From contig OZ316893.1 of the NCBI GenBank assembly GCA_973895155.1, positions 7,378,001 through 7,442,000 on the forward strand: a DNA stretch of 64,000 bases, in the 5' to 3' direction. Numbering within the stretch: position 1 is the first letter of the stretch; the number at the start of each line of letters is the position of its first letter. The notes below the pieces were generated by a model. That model was not told the origin of the DNA. It saw nothing but the letters and a program-made list of their open reading frames with translations, and ran no database searches. Shown here one piece after another: positions 21,935 through 33,754 of this stretch. Source of the stretch: Marsupella aquatica. Taxonomy: Eukaryota > Marchantiophyta. The position numbers and the translations under genes are program-made.

Positions 21935-22930
21935 AACTTGTCAAACAATACTCAAACCCTTGAATATATGTGTACCAACTAATTTAACTTATGACCTTAT
22001 TGATTTTGAAGTTACAAATGGGATCAAACATCATAAAGACCCTTGTAGATGTGTGTACCAAAATGCCTTGACTTGTAACCATCCCGGATAACCTAATTTT
22101 GATTTTGAAGTTACAACTAGGGTCAACCAGTACACTAACCCTTGTAGATGTGTGTACCATAATGTCTTAACTTGTGGTTACCTTATATTGATTATAAGTT
22201 ACAACTGGGGTCAAAGAGTACACCAACCCTTGCAGATGTGTGTACCAAAATGCCTTAACTTGTAACTTTATATATTGATTTTGAAGTTACAAATGGGGTC
22301 AAACAATACACCAACCCTTGCGGATGTGTGTATCAGAATGCCTTAACTTGTAACCTTATATTGATTTTATAAGTTACAATTGGGGTCAAACAGTACACCG
22401 ACCCTTGCAGATGTGTGTACCAGGATCTCGGGGGGGGTCACTATATGGAGGGTCATACATCGTGTGCGACGTTTTAGGGTTTGACCCCCCTAACTTTAAA
22501 GTGAAAAATATTTTTTTGCAAAGCCCTTTCTTTCTTAAAATTTTGTCATTTTTTATTAAAAAACCCCTAAAAAATTTATAGAAAGTATTTTTTGCAATTA
22601 AATAGGCCTATGTGTTCTTTAAAGTCGACCAATCAATAAAACATGCCCTATATGTTCTTCCACCAAACTTTGGAAGTCTTCCGCCACACCCATTTAAATG
22701 GGCCTATACTTCGTCGCACGTGATGTGTCACTTCCGTGGAAGTGACCCCCCCGAGACCAGGATGCCTTAACTTGTAACTTTATATTGATTTTGAAGTTAC
22801 AATTAGGGTCAAACAATACACCGACCCTTGCGGATGTGTGTACCAGAATGCCTTAACTTGTAACCTTATATTGATTTTGAAGTTACAATTAGGGTCAAAC
22901 ATTACACCGACCTCTGCATATGTATGTACT
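21935..22930. repeat. Tandem array of about eight 80-100 bp units, interrupted by a MITE
   Basis: The unit reads roughly GGGTCAAACAGTACACC, AACCCTTGCAGATGTGTGTA, CCAAAATGCCTTAACTTGTA, ACCTTATATTGATTTTGAAG and TTACAA. The sixth copy is split by the insertion at 22427-22755, showing the array predates the MITE. Early copies (before 22115) are the most diverged. Confidence 0.85.
22427..22755. mobile_element. 329-bp MITE with 8-bp target duplication
   Basis: Left end CTCGGGGGGGGTCACT and right end AGTGACCCCCCCGAG are inverted repeats (differing by one base in the G/C run); imperfect similarity continues to about 44 bp (left ACATCGTGTGCGACG against right CGTCGCACGTGATGT). The flanks ACCAGGAT (22419-22426 and 22756-22763) are identical. 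An 8-bp duplication suggests the hAT superfamily, though 8-9 bp with GC-rich termini could also be Mutator-like. The interior (AT-rich, no ORF) is non-coding, so the element is non-autonomous. Confidence 0.9.
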
Positions 22931-25900
22931 ATAGTTTATTGCCTTAACTTGAATAATATGATATGGACCTTATAATTATAGTACCTGATTGATAATAAAC
23001 TTAAGTGAATAATTTTAGGTACAAAGAGCTAACTTCTCCATTTTGGGAATCCAACAAAGGGCAAATTTCACTTTCTTAATCTGTAATGCCCTAAGATAAC
23101 CATAACAATATGAAAGAAGATTACAAAAGACTCATCTACCTACCAAGAGCATTGCTTTCCACAAATAAATTGCAAATTACAATTACTTATAGTTTTGTTA
23201 AGATTGCATAAATCTATTGTGTTGATTCAAATAAAAGGTAAGTGTTGTGGCAAATAATTAATATACTAATATTTGCACATCCATATATGATAATGCTACA
23301 AATTTTTAGCTAATCTGATAATTTATTTGAAAATAAACACTATTATGATAAATATTACATATGTGAAAATTAGATTTTAAAGTATAGATGGATTTCATGC
23401 TTGATTTAGCTTTATGAATGAACAACTTTAGCAATCACATTTATTCAACAAGGAATAAAGAGAGAAACAAACCTCTATTTCAAGCTTAGATGATAGCTTG
23501 GGGTTGTTTCTTAGTGATGCCAAAATTTGTCTACAAACTCACACAAAATTGCTCATGTCAATTGAATGGACAAAATATCAAGTCACTTCACAAATAAACA
23601 CAAATTCTAGTCATAAAAACATGCACTGATATAAACATTTACCTTGATGATAGTCACCATGAGAAATCTTAAAAAAATATCTTGTATGCCACTTGAGTGT
23701 AGCTCCCCCTAGGCCTTATTCAAACATATTCCTTGAATACACACCACAAAAGTCATAAGCATATTAATGTCAAAACTCACTTGCACATTCAAGACTAATA
23801 AACTATTCTCAAAACATTAAATTATTCTATTATTATAAAATCTCTACAAAAATAAGGCTATGACTTTCTATTGATTAGTAAAACATACATTTAAAAAACA
23901 AAAATGAAATTAATATGTTTCTTCTCTTATGAAGGTGCCTGTATATAAAGTTACTCTCTTCCCAACATGATTATTATGATTCTATACTTATGGGTTTTTT
24001 TTTGGTTGCCATTTGCCATTAAAATTGATGAGAATTTTGTTTTTGTCATTATTAGACAAATCATGATGAATAAATTACACTTTCCAAACAAAAAGTATAC
24101 TTGTCTCCCAAAAAAAATTAAAAAACCAATGCTATAAATAGTTTTTGAGTTTATGAATTTTTTTGTCAGTGATGCTAACTTTTATTATGCAAACTTCAAA
24201 TACTTTAAAAAACATCTCATAATTTTATAGACAAGTCCAATGCATAATTATCCATTGCACAAAAACATTGCAAGACAATGAAGTGCAGGTGATTGCCTAG
24301 CTCCTTGCCTCCAAGATAGTTCATTGCTCACCCTTGTGATGAATAATTTGTCACTTGAACAAGCCAGGTGATTGCTATAGTGAGGAGTTGCAATGTGAAT
24401 TACATAGAGAGGTGGAGACAAACAAAGGATGACAATATTATGTAGCACTCTAAAAGCTCCTTCCAAATTCTTGGCACTGTATTTGGGCATATCATAGAGT
24501 TTTGGCACACTTGATAACCAGGAAAGACCAGGAAAGAGAGTTAGTCGGGGAGTTAGTAAAAAACCAAATACAATATTACCACTATGTTAAAAAAATTGAG
24601 TTGGACACACATACTAGTTCCTTCTAGACTCTGATACTCACAAAAATCCAAAAAGTTTCTCATGCCCCAAAAGATTCTCCTTCCAACCTGTGCACTTTCG
24701 TACTTGAAGAAAAAGACACATTTGAGGTGATGTGAGATAATTGTCAACCTCATATACCATGTAGATAAGTATCATCGATCTCATATAGTCCTCGATATAC
24801 TCTGTATTTTACTATTAACATAAGCTTCCCATTAATTTGACATACTTGGTCAACAATACAAGAGCACAAAAAAAACTTTAAAAGAAATCCGAAGGCTTAG
24901 GTTTGTTCCCTCCATTTCCTGAATTTGTAAGCAGACGAAAGGCATTGCATATTATAGAAATAGATGAAATGTTGGTAGCAAAGTGGTGTTAATATTAGGG
25001 AAAGAGTGCATGTAGAAAGGATTCATTTATCAAAAGAAAAAGCATTAGTAGAATGGGAGGGAGGCGAGGTGGAAGTTGAATGCAGGAATGAACTAAGAAT
25101 ACAGTGGACACAAAAAATTTGCAGTCCAAAACTATTGTGTTAAGAAAATAGAAGAGTTGGATTCTCGTGCATTGCATATTGCACCAAGACAAGTAAAAAA
25201 AGAATACAATTGACACAAAGTAATAAGCTAAAAATAGTGCTACCAAATAGACTTTGTGTTAGTTGTTGAAGCAAGAAATCTGAAAAAATTGAGTTGTGAG
25301 TGGGAAGGAGAGGTAGAAGTGGTGCGGCGATGGAGGTTTCTGCTCTCGTCCCCATCCCCCACCCAAAAATAGCTTTCTTTAACGCTATACCTTGCAAGAT
25401 TGTGCACTGGGCAAAAACAAATCTGGAAAAAAACAGTATTAACGTGCAAAAAGAAAATTATCACTTTGTCTCAACAAGATGAAATGAAGAGGAGAAAACT
25501 CCATTTTTGAAGAACTTGCAACACCATTCTTAGTGAGAGCACCCAATTTCTCATTTCTTATAATTAAAAAAAAAACAGAAAGAAAAACACATGGGATCAT
25601 CCCTGACTGTATGCTCCCCGCCCATTTTCAGGAATGCAAATAATTATTAAAAATTACACAAAGGCTCCTATATAACCTCCAAAGTTCATTCTTAAATAAT
25701 ATATTATCAAAAATAATTTTAATAATCACACGAGACAGAATTCATCCTATCAAGCATATAGCATGGTTTAAGTCTAAAATTTACAGTAGTTCTTGTTGTT
25801 GATAATATCATAGCAAAACTCCTTAGTTATAGGAACGTTATTTGAACATATGACACAAAGGGCCTAGTTTGTAATAATGTTTTTTATAAAGGCCTATCAC

Positions 25901-26336
25901 GTAAATTTATTTTGGCAGGTCCCATCAAGCATCTGCCTTCCAAATCTTATGGTCCATCCTTCTTAAAGTACATGCACCCCCCCCCCCCCCCTCCTCTATG
26001 TTGTGAGTTTCGAGATCTAAGATGGTCCTCAAAAAAATGATGTTTAAATGAGATGATTTTCCAAAAAGAAAATTGGAGATGAGACACACTTTCCAATGTG
26101 CTCCCTCCCATGCGGAGCCTTTCTATCCAGCTTACATAATTATGGAGTGCAGACTATTGCCTCTTGAACTAAAATTAAAAGTCATGATTGTAGTGAGGGT
26201 TCACTCATTTGCATTTGGTTTTGCCCACTTGGGACCTCTTTTGTTTATTCTTCTGTTTGGCTCTTTTCTGTAAAAAATTTGTGCCTTTTCAACTCATTGC
26301 ACTTTCATTTGTTTATTAGTCACTCTTTATTGAAAT
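22931..26336. other. AT-rich intergenic stretch without a recognisable gene
   Basis: All frames are short and without family resemblance. A C17-18 run at about 25978-25992 and scattered poly-A tracts are the only notable simple sequences. The stretch may contain degraded element sequence too diverged to recognise. Confidence 0.5.
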
Positions 26337-26522
26337 TGTTGTGACCCATAGGTTAGGTCAATACCCATCCAACCCTAGTTAGGGGATTAAGGTACTAGTT
26401 AGTATAATTATCACTACATGTATATCTAGGGAGTTATTAGTAAACCCACATGAATGAATGAATCTCTATTGTTGGTGGACTTAATATTTTTCTCTCCTAA
26501 GAATTATCTCCAACTCTCCATA
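26337..26522 (+). repeat. 5' LTR
   Basis: 186 bp, about nine in ten bases identical to the 3' LTR by eye. Differences are scattered substitutions and small indels (for example at the GGTCAATACCCATCC and TACTAGTTAGTA segments), implying an old insertion. Confidence 0.9.
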
Positions 26523-29269
26523 CGTTATCAGCACGAATTGACTCAGATTGAAACGAGGATTGATATTGAATTAGGACTTGAAACATGGAATAGGAAGATG
26601 TTGGCTCAGGAAGTAAGTGGAAGCAATTTGGTTTTTTTTTCAAAAGCAATCCACAAATTGACTAAGGGGTGATAAAGACCAAGCAGATGTGATCATCTGG
26701 AATTATAGGGATTGCAGGTGATTCATTTGGAGCTACAACAAATGCAAATCCCAAATGACTCCGTCACTAGAAGCGCGCTAAGCCTTACAGCAGTTTGAGA
26801 GCAAAAGAAGGAAGAACGATAAAGACTAGTCAGAGACGATTTCAATGGCAGGGAATCAAAATCAAAAGCAGCCATTGAAATCTACAAAAACAAGAGAAGC
26901 AAAAGCATAGCAGTCAAGACACAACAATGTTTTTGGAGAAAGAAAAACAAGAGAAAATTAACAAGATCAAATGGGAAGTGCTCTTTCTTATCTTTGCCCA
27001 TGACAATCTCGTCCCCAAATTCGAGTGATGATTTGCCTCAGCCCTAATAAACTCATTATTATACCACATCTGTAAGGCAAACTAGATTTCAGTAATGGAC
27101 TGACTGGCAGGAGCCAGCAAACCGATGAGATCCAATTCCATTTGTGGATTGCCTTGCTGACGATCTATTTGAGTTCATCTCGTAGAACACCATCATTCAA
27201 TTCCAAAAGCAGGCTAAATTCAATGGGACATGTGAGAATCATAGGACCCGCAGCATCAAGAGAGTGGAATTTCAGACAGTGAGGCTTACCGACTAGAGTA
27301 TTGTCTAACCTTACCACAACACTATCATAAATTTGACAACAGAAAGGTGATACAATTTGATAGAATAACAATTCAAAGACAAGAAGCAATAGTGCATAGA
27401 CGAAACAATAGAAAGGAACAAAACTCTGGAGTAAATTATAGCAAGACAGATTCAAAGAGAGACGACAGGAGAGATGGAGGCTCAGTGAAACGACGACGAC
27501 AAGCTCCACATCCAGGCCGAGGGGGAACGAGAGACAGTTACGCAAAAACAACAACATTGCTGTCAGTTCCCTCAAGAAAATCACAAAGGAAAGCCATTTC
27601 CCATCACTGCAACACACAACAAAGAGTTTTGCCACTACAAAAAGAAAATTGCAATTACATAATTAAGCCCTTAATTGGGTCATCAAAATGAATTAATGGG
27701 TGGTAATTAACCACTAATCAAATGAGAAAACAAAAATCTACCCCACTACCCTATAAATGTAACATCTTGTCAATTTGAGCTTGGAAACTTTATTTCACAG
27801 TTAGATCAATGAGTTGAAATAGCAAAGGTGTAAACAAAAATGGCCTGAAATGAACAAGAGCATTTTAATTTTTTCCCTCAATGATGAGAAACAATGAATG
27901 TTAACACAAAATTAGTTGGTTTCCACATCAACCATACATCAAAAAGTAAAATGTGGACCAATACATGATTGAAGTATAAGTTGCTTGAATGGTATAAATT
28001 ACATACTTATTAAAAAAAGAAAATGTTTGGAACAAAATATGAAAGATGTATTTAAGAGGGAACAAACATGACATGGAAGGATCATCTGTTTGCTTGGCTT
28101 GCATAAGTTATTACAATGAAAAATCCCTAGACCTCAATTTGAGGGGGAGAAAATAATGTATTGCCCCATTGATATAGACCTTAAGGCATTCAAATACAAA
28201 CTGGCAATATTAATTACTAATACATTCAAGGTATAGGTAGGGGTTCACCCCCTATATCTAGTGGGGATAGTTGTTAAGCTTATCATGGAGGATAGAGGGG
28301 CCAACCTCATATAAGTTCTATATATATAAGGTATTTAGACATGACTTAAAATTTGGAATTCCAAGAATGGGTGAAGAATGCGCATACAAATGAGAATTTG
28401 AGATTTGAGGGGGAGAGAAGTACACCCTCCTCATATGCATCCATTGGATTATTTAAGCTTCAGAATTTTGCAAATGATATGAAATGAGGAAGTGCCAATA
28501 GCACATGCTATGAAATGAAGTGCACAATTTCTCTGAGCACATGAAATACCTATGATGGCCAATCATGAAAGATACTTTATAAAAACGAATAAGATAAGTG
28601 GAAAGAAGATAAATTTTCCTTAAAATTTGAAAAGCCATTAATGGAAGTGTGTGAAAATTCCTTATACCACCATGGCTTTACCACTACTACTTATGAATAT
28701 GACATGTATATATGTTTGCCAACAATTTATATCACATGATTGGGAAAATGATTTCCACATATATGGATCCAAAAGGAAACAGAAGGCAATGGAATACCAC
28801 CAAAAATGATGGAAGACCAACGTATGCAAGTAGGTTGCAGAAAATGCACATCTGATTATAAACACCATGAAGGAAAACTTGAGATCTAATGAAGAACACA
28901 AATGAAGACTCCCATGTGAAGGAAGAATGTGGGACCAATCAGAAATGAAAACCCAAGATTCAAGTCTCTTCATGCTTCAAGCCTCAAACTTCCCCCAGAT
29001 TAAGAGTTCATATGTGACTTACTCCCAATAGGGGACCAATATATTTAAGACCAAATTTTAGATCTATATTAATTTCCACCCCCCTTGAGACATATCCAAA
29101 ATGACTATGAACTTAACATTGGTGGTGGCACTCTTTCCCTTAGAAGAAAACATGAGGGTTTTAATGAGACCACACCATGGATACCATGTACTACATTGAA
29201 TTATCATTTACAGTTAGATGTTAACCCTAGTGTGGTTGCATTATCTATGATAAAACAACCAAGGGGGAG

Positions 29270-29451
29270 TGTTGTGACCCATAGGTTACTAGATCAACAT
29301 CCAACCCTAGTTAGGGGATTAAGGTAGTTACTATAACTACCACTACATGTATACCTAGGGAGGTATTAGTAAACCCACATGAATGAATGAATCTCTATTG
29401 TTGGTGGACTTAACATTTTTCTCTCCTAAGAATTATCTCCACCTCTCAATA
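29270..29451 (+). repeat. 3' LTR
   Basis: 182 bp, starting right after the polypurine tract and ending before GAAAT. It matches the 5' LTR along its full length. Confidence 0.9.
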
Positions 29452-29456
29452 GAAAT

Positions 29457-31394
29457 CATATGTTTGACCCTATTTTCTACTTTTCAACTAGTAAAGCTTG
29501 AGTTTTCAAACTTTCACTCTAAGCTAGTCCATTGTTTTTTCCCTCTTTGGACCTTCACTCTAAGAAAATTTACTAACAATATGATTCGCTCTCTTTGGGA
29601 ATTCTAGGATAATTGCAGGAAGCCGGCACTAGTATAACTGAATGTACCTATAAACATTTCATGGTACATATATATAGTACACCTGTCATGGTACCATTTA
29701 ACTTTTTGATACTACTGGGATACTATGGGTTAAGGCTAGTAAGTAGCAACTTGCCACGTGACAACAGGAACCTGAATACAAATAATACTAACTGACTCAA
29801 ATATGAAATGGGGTGTAGGTTGATATTAATTTTGTTTTGGGGGCACTTTAGTAATATTGGGTAATTTGGAGGATAAGTTATTAAAATACTAAAAAACTGA
29901 TTGACAATAATATCAACCAAAACGACAACATTGCTAGCTGCACCAATTCAACAACCATGTACCAATCCACCACCACATCATAACTATGCAGATGACATTG
30001 CTAGAACATTTTGGCACCACTTTGGCACCATTCACACAATCACGTATTCTCTTTTATAGAAGCTTCAATTTTTATTTTGACAACCCAACTGAACTACAAT
30101 TGACTTTCACAGTCACAAGACAACCGCATTGACAAGCTGACCACAATCTTACTAGAAATCTAAAATAGGTGCTTTTAGCCACACAGATCTCTTCAATATG
30201 CCTCCATGACACTTCTTTTTCTGAAAGATTTCCACTATGCCATCACTTGCACAACTCGCCCCGACTACCGGTTCTTTGAACTCAAGGTGAATAGCAAAGA
30301 GGACAATAAAAGTGTCATCAAAGGATTTTTTCTATTCACATTCTTTGAATGTTAATGAAATGATAAAAACTTATCATGCTTGTCATCATTTCAATAATTT
30401 TACATAAATTAAGTACCATTCTCCTCTCTATACACATTCATCTTTCTGTGCACATATGTTATGGTGGGGCATAGAGTACATTTTTGAATGTAAATAGAGA
30501 TCATATATAACAAAAAGCAAGCATGGTAATTATCATTTGACATACATCATAGTCATAAGTTTTTCTATTCACATGGTGGGCCATGGCATTACCGTCTAGA
30601 AGCTTCACTCCGGAAGCCTAGCCCCCAACTCTAGCTTGTAGTTGACTCTTTATAAGTAAGATTATATCTTTAATTCAACTTCTTTTCACATTTACATCAT
30701 TTGCGCAATAATATCTTAATATCTTTGTCACAAGTACATCTTTTATATAAATATATCTTTAAAGATACAACATCTATAATTATATCAATTATTTAATCTT
30801 ACTAGTACCATAATATCTTATCAGGCCAAAAGTGTTTGGTGGTCCCGGTGCAGAGAATCGCTCTTAAAGGGAATATTATATGACCAAATGTTGGATTTGT
30901 AAGCTTTCATTGTTATCCTAGCTTAGTCAAAAAATAATATTTCTAACCCATAGCAAACAAGACAAAGTATTTTGGTATGCAGCACAAGATTCTCTAAGAT
31001 GGACATGATTGCATAAGCTATATGTGAGTTGCCATGTGTTGTCATTGGAATGATGGGAATTAATAATACACCCATGGGTGAATAGATGAATAGTAAGTAC
31101 CCTCCCAGAAGTGCAAGATAGGGGATGAGACAAACAGAGCAAAGTAAGGTGAAAATAAGGAACATAATAATAAGGCAATAAGAGTGAAAAAGGAGAAAAG
31201 GGACATGAACCGTTGCCTTTCATTGGGGTTGTTTCTTAGGGGGGGGGGGGGGGGTTGTGCAAGAAGAGAAAGGGGGAGAGGAGGCATGAGGAGGGGGGGG
31301 ATGTCACCCTCCACCTAGGGTTGTACGTATGAATGTGTTGCTTATTTTGCCATCACCTATCTCCCTTACTTATGACTTTTGCAACAATATATCT
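29457..31394. other. Intergenic stretch without a recognisable gene
   Basis: AT-rich, no supported coding frame. A G16 run lies at 31239-31254 next to further G-rich sequence (to about 31301), and it explains the Pro-rich minus-strand frames there. Confidence 0.45.
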
Positions 31395-31740
31395 TTGACA
31401 TATTTTCTCACCATGACATAATTTTTCTCCTCCACATCTTTTTCTAATCTCAACATCTTTCTTTTGCACTCCTGAACATCATTTTCTTTCCTCCACATTT
31501 TTTCTCATCTTGACATTTTTTCTTTTTCTCAGCTTGCCATCTTTTTATCACCTTGACATATTTGATTTCATCTTGTTATCTTTTTCTTACCTTGATATCT
31601 TTATCTCATCACAACATTTTTTCTCTCATTGACATTTTTTTCTCATCTTAACATCTTTATTCACTTTGACTTCTTTCTCTCATCTTGACATGTTTTTCAT
31701 TTCAAGATTTGTTTTTCACCTTGACATCTTTTGTGCAAGG
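31395..31740. repeat. Degenerate minisatellite, TTGACATCTTTTTCTCATC type
   Basis: Repeats of a roughly 20-bp unit (TTGACAT-CTTTTTCTCA-C/T) with heavy divergence. A related array in the opposite orientation lies at 39160-39560. Confidence 0.65.
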
Positions 31741-31835
31741 CTGAGGCACGGGGCTAGTACAAAATAATATCTTAAGTAATATTCTCAAAGGTGAATGCTT
31801 CAGGTCTTCTTCCAGTCTTTCCCTTCACTTCAACC

Positions 31836-31927
31836 AGCCTTATTGGGTTGTTTTACCTTGGGGACCATGTCTCCTAGTTTGGTGTTCCTGTCGTTTTGGC
31901 ATTGTGATATATAATGCTTCAAGGTCA
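31836..31927 (+). repeat. Dispersed repeat, copy A
   Basis: The segment with TTATTGGGT, TGTCTCCTAGTTTGG and CTGTCGTTTTGGCATTGTGA recurs in the same orientation at about 36655-36755. No coding content. The two copies bracket the crotonase gene at a distance of about 4.8 kb. Confidence 0.5.
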
Positions 31928-32809
31928 CAGCACGTGTTTGTTCAACTATGGTACCGGTCCCACAGGTGCTCCACTTTCTAATGTTGACTTGGCCATATAT
32001 AGGTCCTCAGTCCTCATTCCTGACCAACCTCATTTCTGCCCATGTTGGACTGTTGGTGCTCTTCTTCGTACCGGCCGGCCCCACAGGTGATGCAATTCCA
32101 GATCTGGCCTTTGCCTTCGGTCCTCAGGTTCTCGTCGTCATTATTGGAGGCTGCCATTTTAAATTGGTTTTAAAAGCATTTTTTAAGCACATTTCAAAGA
32201 TCCTCTGATTCAGTCTCTGTTTCTAGCTATTTGACTATGGTTTGATATATCCCAGAGGTACGAATTGGTCCATTGAATTGTTCTGTTGCACCTGGTAGTC
32301 CTTTCACTGAATGCTTGGTTTGGTTGTCTCTGATTATTTTAATGCTTGCACCGAAATTGTCAAACTCTATTCGACATTCTACAGCCCACTGTGTTTCACA
32401 GCCGGTATGTGCAAGTCAGAGCTTCTTACATGGTCTTGAACTTCATATATATAGAGACGTACATTGCAACTAAGAAACATCTCACTCAGCTGCCTGCAAT
32501 ACAATTATTGTCGTTGAGTCCATGTCTGTATTATTCAATTCTAGAAGGTATCCTGTCTAGGCACACGACAGACAACCTTTGCCTCCGTGCATGAATTGCA
32601 ACCACGTCTTCATTGGTATATGCGAACAAATGCTTCATCTGAATGTGGTCCAGTAGTGAATGAACACTTGATTCCGTTGCAGGCCAGGGGCGGGAGACCG
32701 AGATTTAGAGAAGGGTAGGCCGAGAGATTGTTGATTAAGGACTCCGAGATTGATTCAAGAGGTACACATTGAGCTCCCTGGGCCGTGCAATTTCATTCGG
32801 GCTGAAGAA

Positions 32810-33754
32810 ATGTCGACACTCAATATGCATCAGCATCGCAGTCCTCTCTTCTTTTGCCTCCTCGTTTCGTTTTTGGCTTTTCATCTCCTCCATCCCGCCT
32901 CCTCTTCAAATGTGACTGTTACGACCAGTCCGCATGGCACTCTCTCGATTAGCTCATCCGGCAACATAAGCATTGTGACAATCTCGAACCCTCCCATAAA
33001 TCTCTACGACGCCAACGTAGCTGCCGATATGGCTGCCTACATCAGCTCCCTACAGCCCGCCAACCGCACCACGCCAGCACCCAAGGTGGTGATCTTTCGC
33101 AGCGATAACCCGGACTTCTTCATCGCGCACATAGACCTCAGGGCGTTTCTCCTCCCCATCACAGCCGAGAAGACGGCGCTCTTGGGCCAGTACGTGGGCG
33201 TGGCGCAGCTGCTGCGGAGCTTGACTACGACGGTGTTCATCGCAGAAGTCGATGGGGAAGCTTTCGGCGCCGGCAATGAGCTGATTGTGCAGATGGACAT
33301 GCGATTTGCGGGCCCGAAAGCGCGCGTGGGATCGCCAGAAACGTCACTGGGCTTAACGCATGGCGGAGGCGGCATGCAGTTCCTCGGTCGGCTGATCAAC
33401 AAGGGGCTCGCTTCGCAGTATCTGCTATCGGGGGACAGCGCAGATTGTAAGACTTTGAAGAGTCTCGGCTGGTTCAACGATTGTTTCAAGAGCAAGAAGC
33501 AGATGGAAGATACGGTTCTGGCCCTGGCGGAGAGGATTGCTTTGAGGCCGATCCAAGCTCTAAATGCGACCAAGGTCGGGTTGCAGTCATTGAATCCCTC
33601 CGATATTCAGCTTCAGCAGGACAACACGGAGTTCCAGGCCTTGGTTGCCACTGCAGAAGCGCAAGAGCTCATCACGAAATTTGTTGCGTTGGGCAACCAA
33701 ACGAGGACCCCCTTCGAGTTGGGGTTGCCTTCTACGCTTGCAGAATTGTATTAA
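32810..33754 (+). CDS. Secreted or organelle-targeted crotonase-family (enoyl-CoA hydratase/isomerase-like) protein
   Basis: Intronless gene of 314 codons. The frame also extends to a TTG at 32750, but ATG 32810 (or 32825) is the likely start because a signal-peptide-like core (SPLFFCLLVSFLAFHLL, residues 11-27) follows. The crotonase fold is recognisable: VVIFRSDNPDFFIAHIDL (106-110 AHIDL, first oxyanion-hole region), VDGEAFGAGNEL (149-158, second), and SPETSLGL (175-182), with a Glu in the usual catalytic position. The NPPINLYD and SDNPDFFIAH phrasing is typical of bacterial and fungal crotonases that act on acyl-CoA thioesters. The exact reaction cannot be predicted, and an ER-directed crotonase would be odd since acyl-CoA hydratases normally act in mitochondria, peroxisomes or cytosol. 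Several NxT/S sites occur. The gene is visibly GC-richer than its neighbourhood, and no related gene lies nearby. Confidence 0.88.
   Translation: MSTLNMHQHRSPLFFCLLVSFLAFHLLHPASSSNVTVTTSPHGTLSISSSGNISIVTISNPPINLYDANVAADMAAYISSLQPANRTTPAPKVVIFRSDNPDFFIAHIDLRAFLLPITAEKTALLGQYVGVAQLLRSLTTTVFIAEVDGEAFGAGNELIVQMDMRFAGPKARVGSPETSLGLTHGGGGMQFLGRLINKGLASQYLLSGDSADCKTLKSLGWFNDCFKSKKQMEDTVLALAERIALRPIQALNATKVGLQSLNPSDIQLQQDNTEFQALVATAEAQELITKFVALGNQTRTPFELGLPSTLAELY

Larger units (their letters stand above)
26337..29451 (+). mobile_element. Complete but non-coding LTR retrotransposon (LARD/TRIM-like)
   Basis: Two direct LTRs (26337-26522, 29270-29451) begin TGTTGTGACCCATAGGTTA and end CTCTCCATA/CTCTCAATA. 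They are flanked by the 5-bp duplication GAAAT (26332-26336 and 29452-29456). A primer-binding-like site CGTTATCAGCACGA follows the 5' LTR directly at 26523, and a polypurine tract AAGGGGGAG (29261-29269) precedes the 3' LTR. The internal 2.75 kb carries no gag or pol similarity in any frame, so mobilisation would need proteins from another element. The PBS/PPT style and short LTRs suggest a Copia-related donor. Extra GAGGGGGAGA tracts (about 28141 and 28407) resemble internal polypurine tracts. Confidence 0.88.

Noticed and set aside
20109-22930. Possible CRISPR arrays
   Set aside because: Repeat units are 70-100 bp and directly adjoining without unique spacers, in a eukaryotic context with no cas genes.
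27165-27635. Hydrophobic 156-codon minus-strand ORF inside the LTR element
   Set aside because: Leu/Val/Phe-rich low-complexity translation with no gag, pol or env-type motif and no ATG context; the element interior is otherwise non-coding.
31732-31758. Helitron-like 3' end (short GTGC...GCAC stem, then CTAGT)
   Set aside because: The stem is only 4 bp and the base after CTAGT is A, not the expected T; no 5' TC end or helicase was found.
33037-33573. 178-codon minus-strand ORF
   Set aside because: Antisense shadow of the crotonase gene, caused by its GC-rich codon use.
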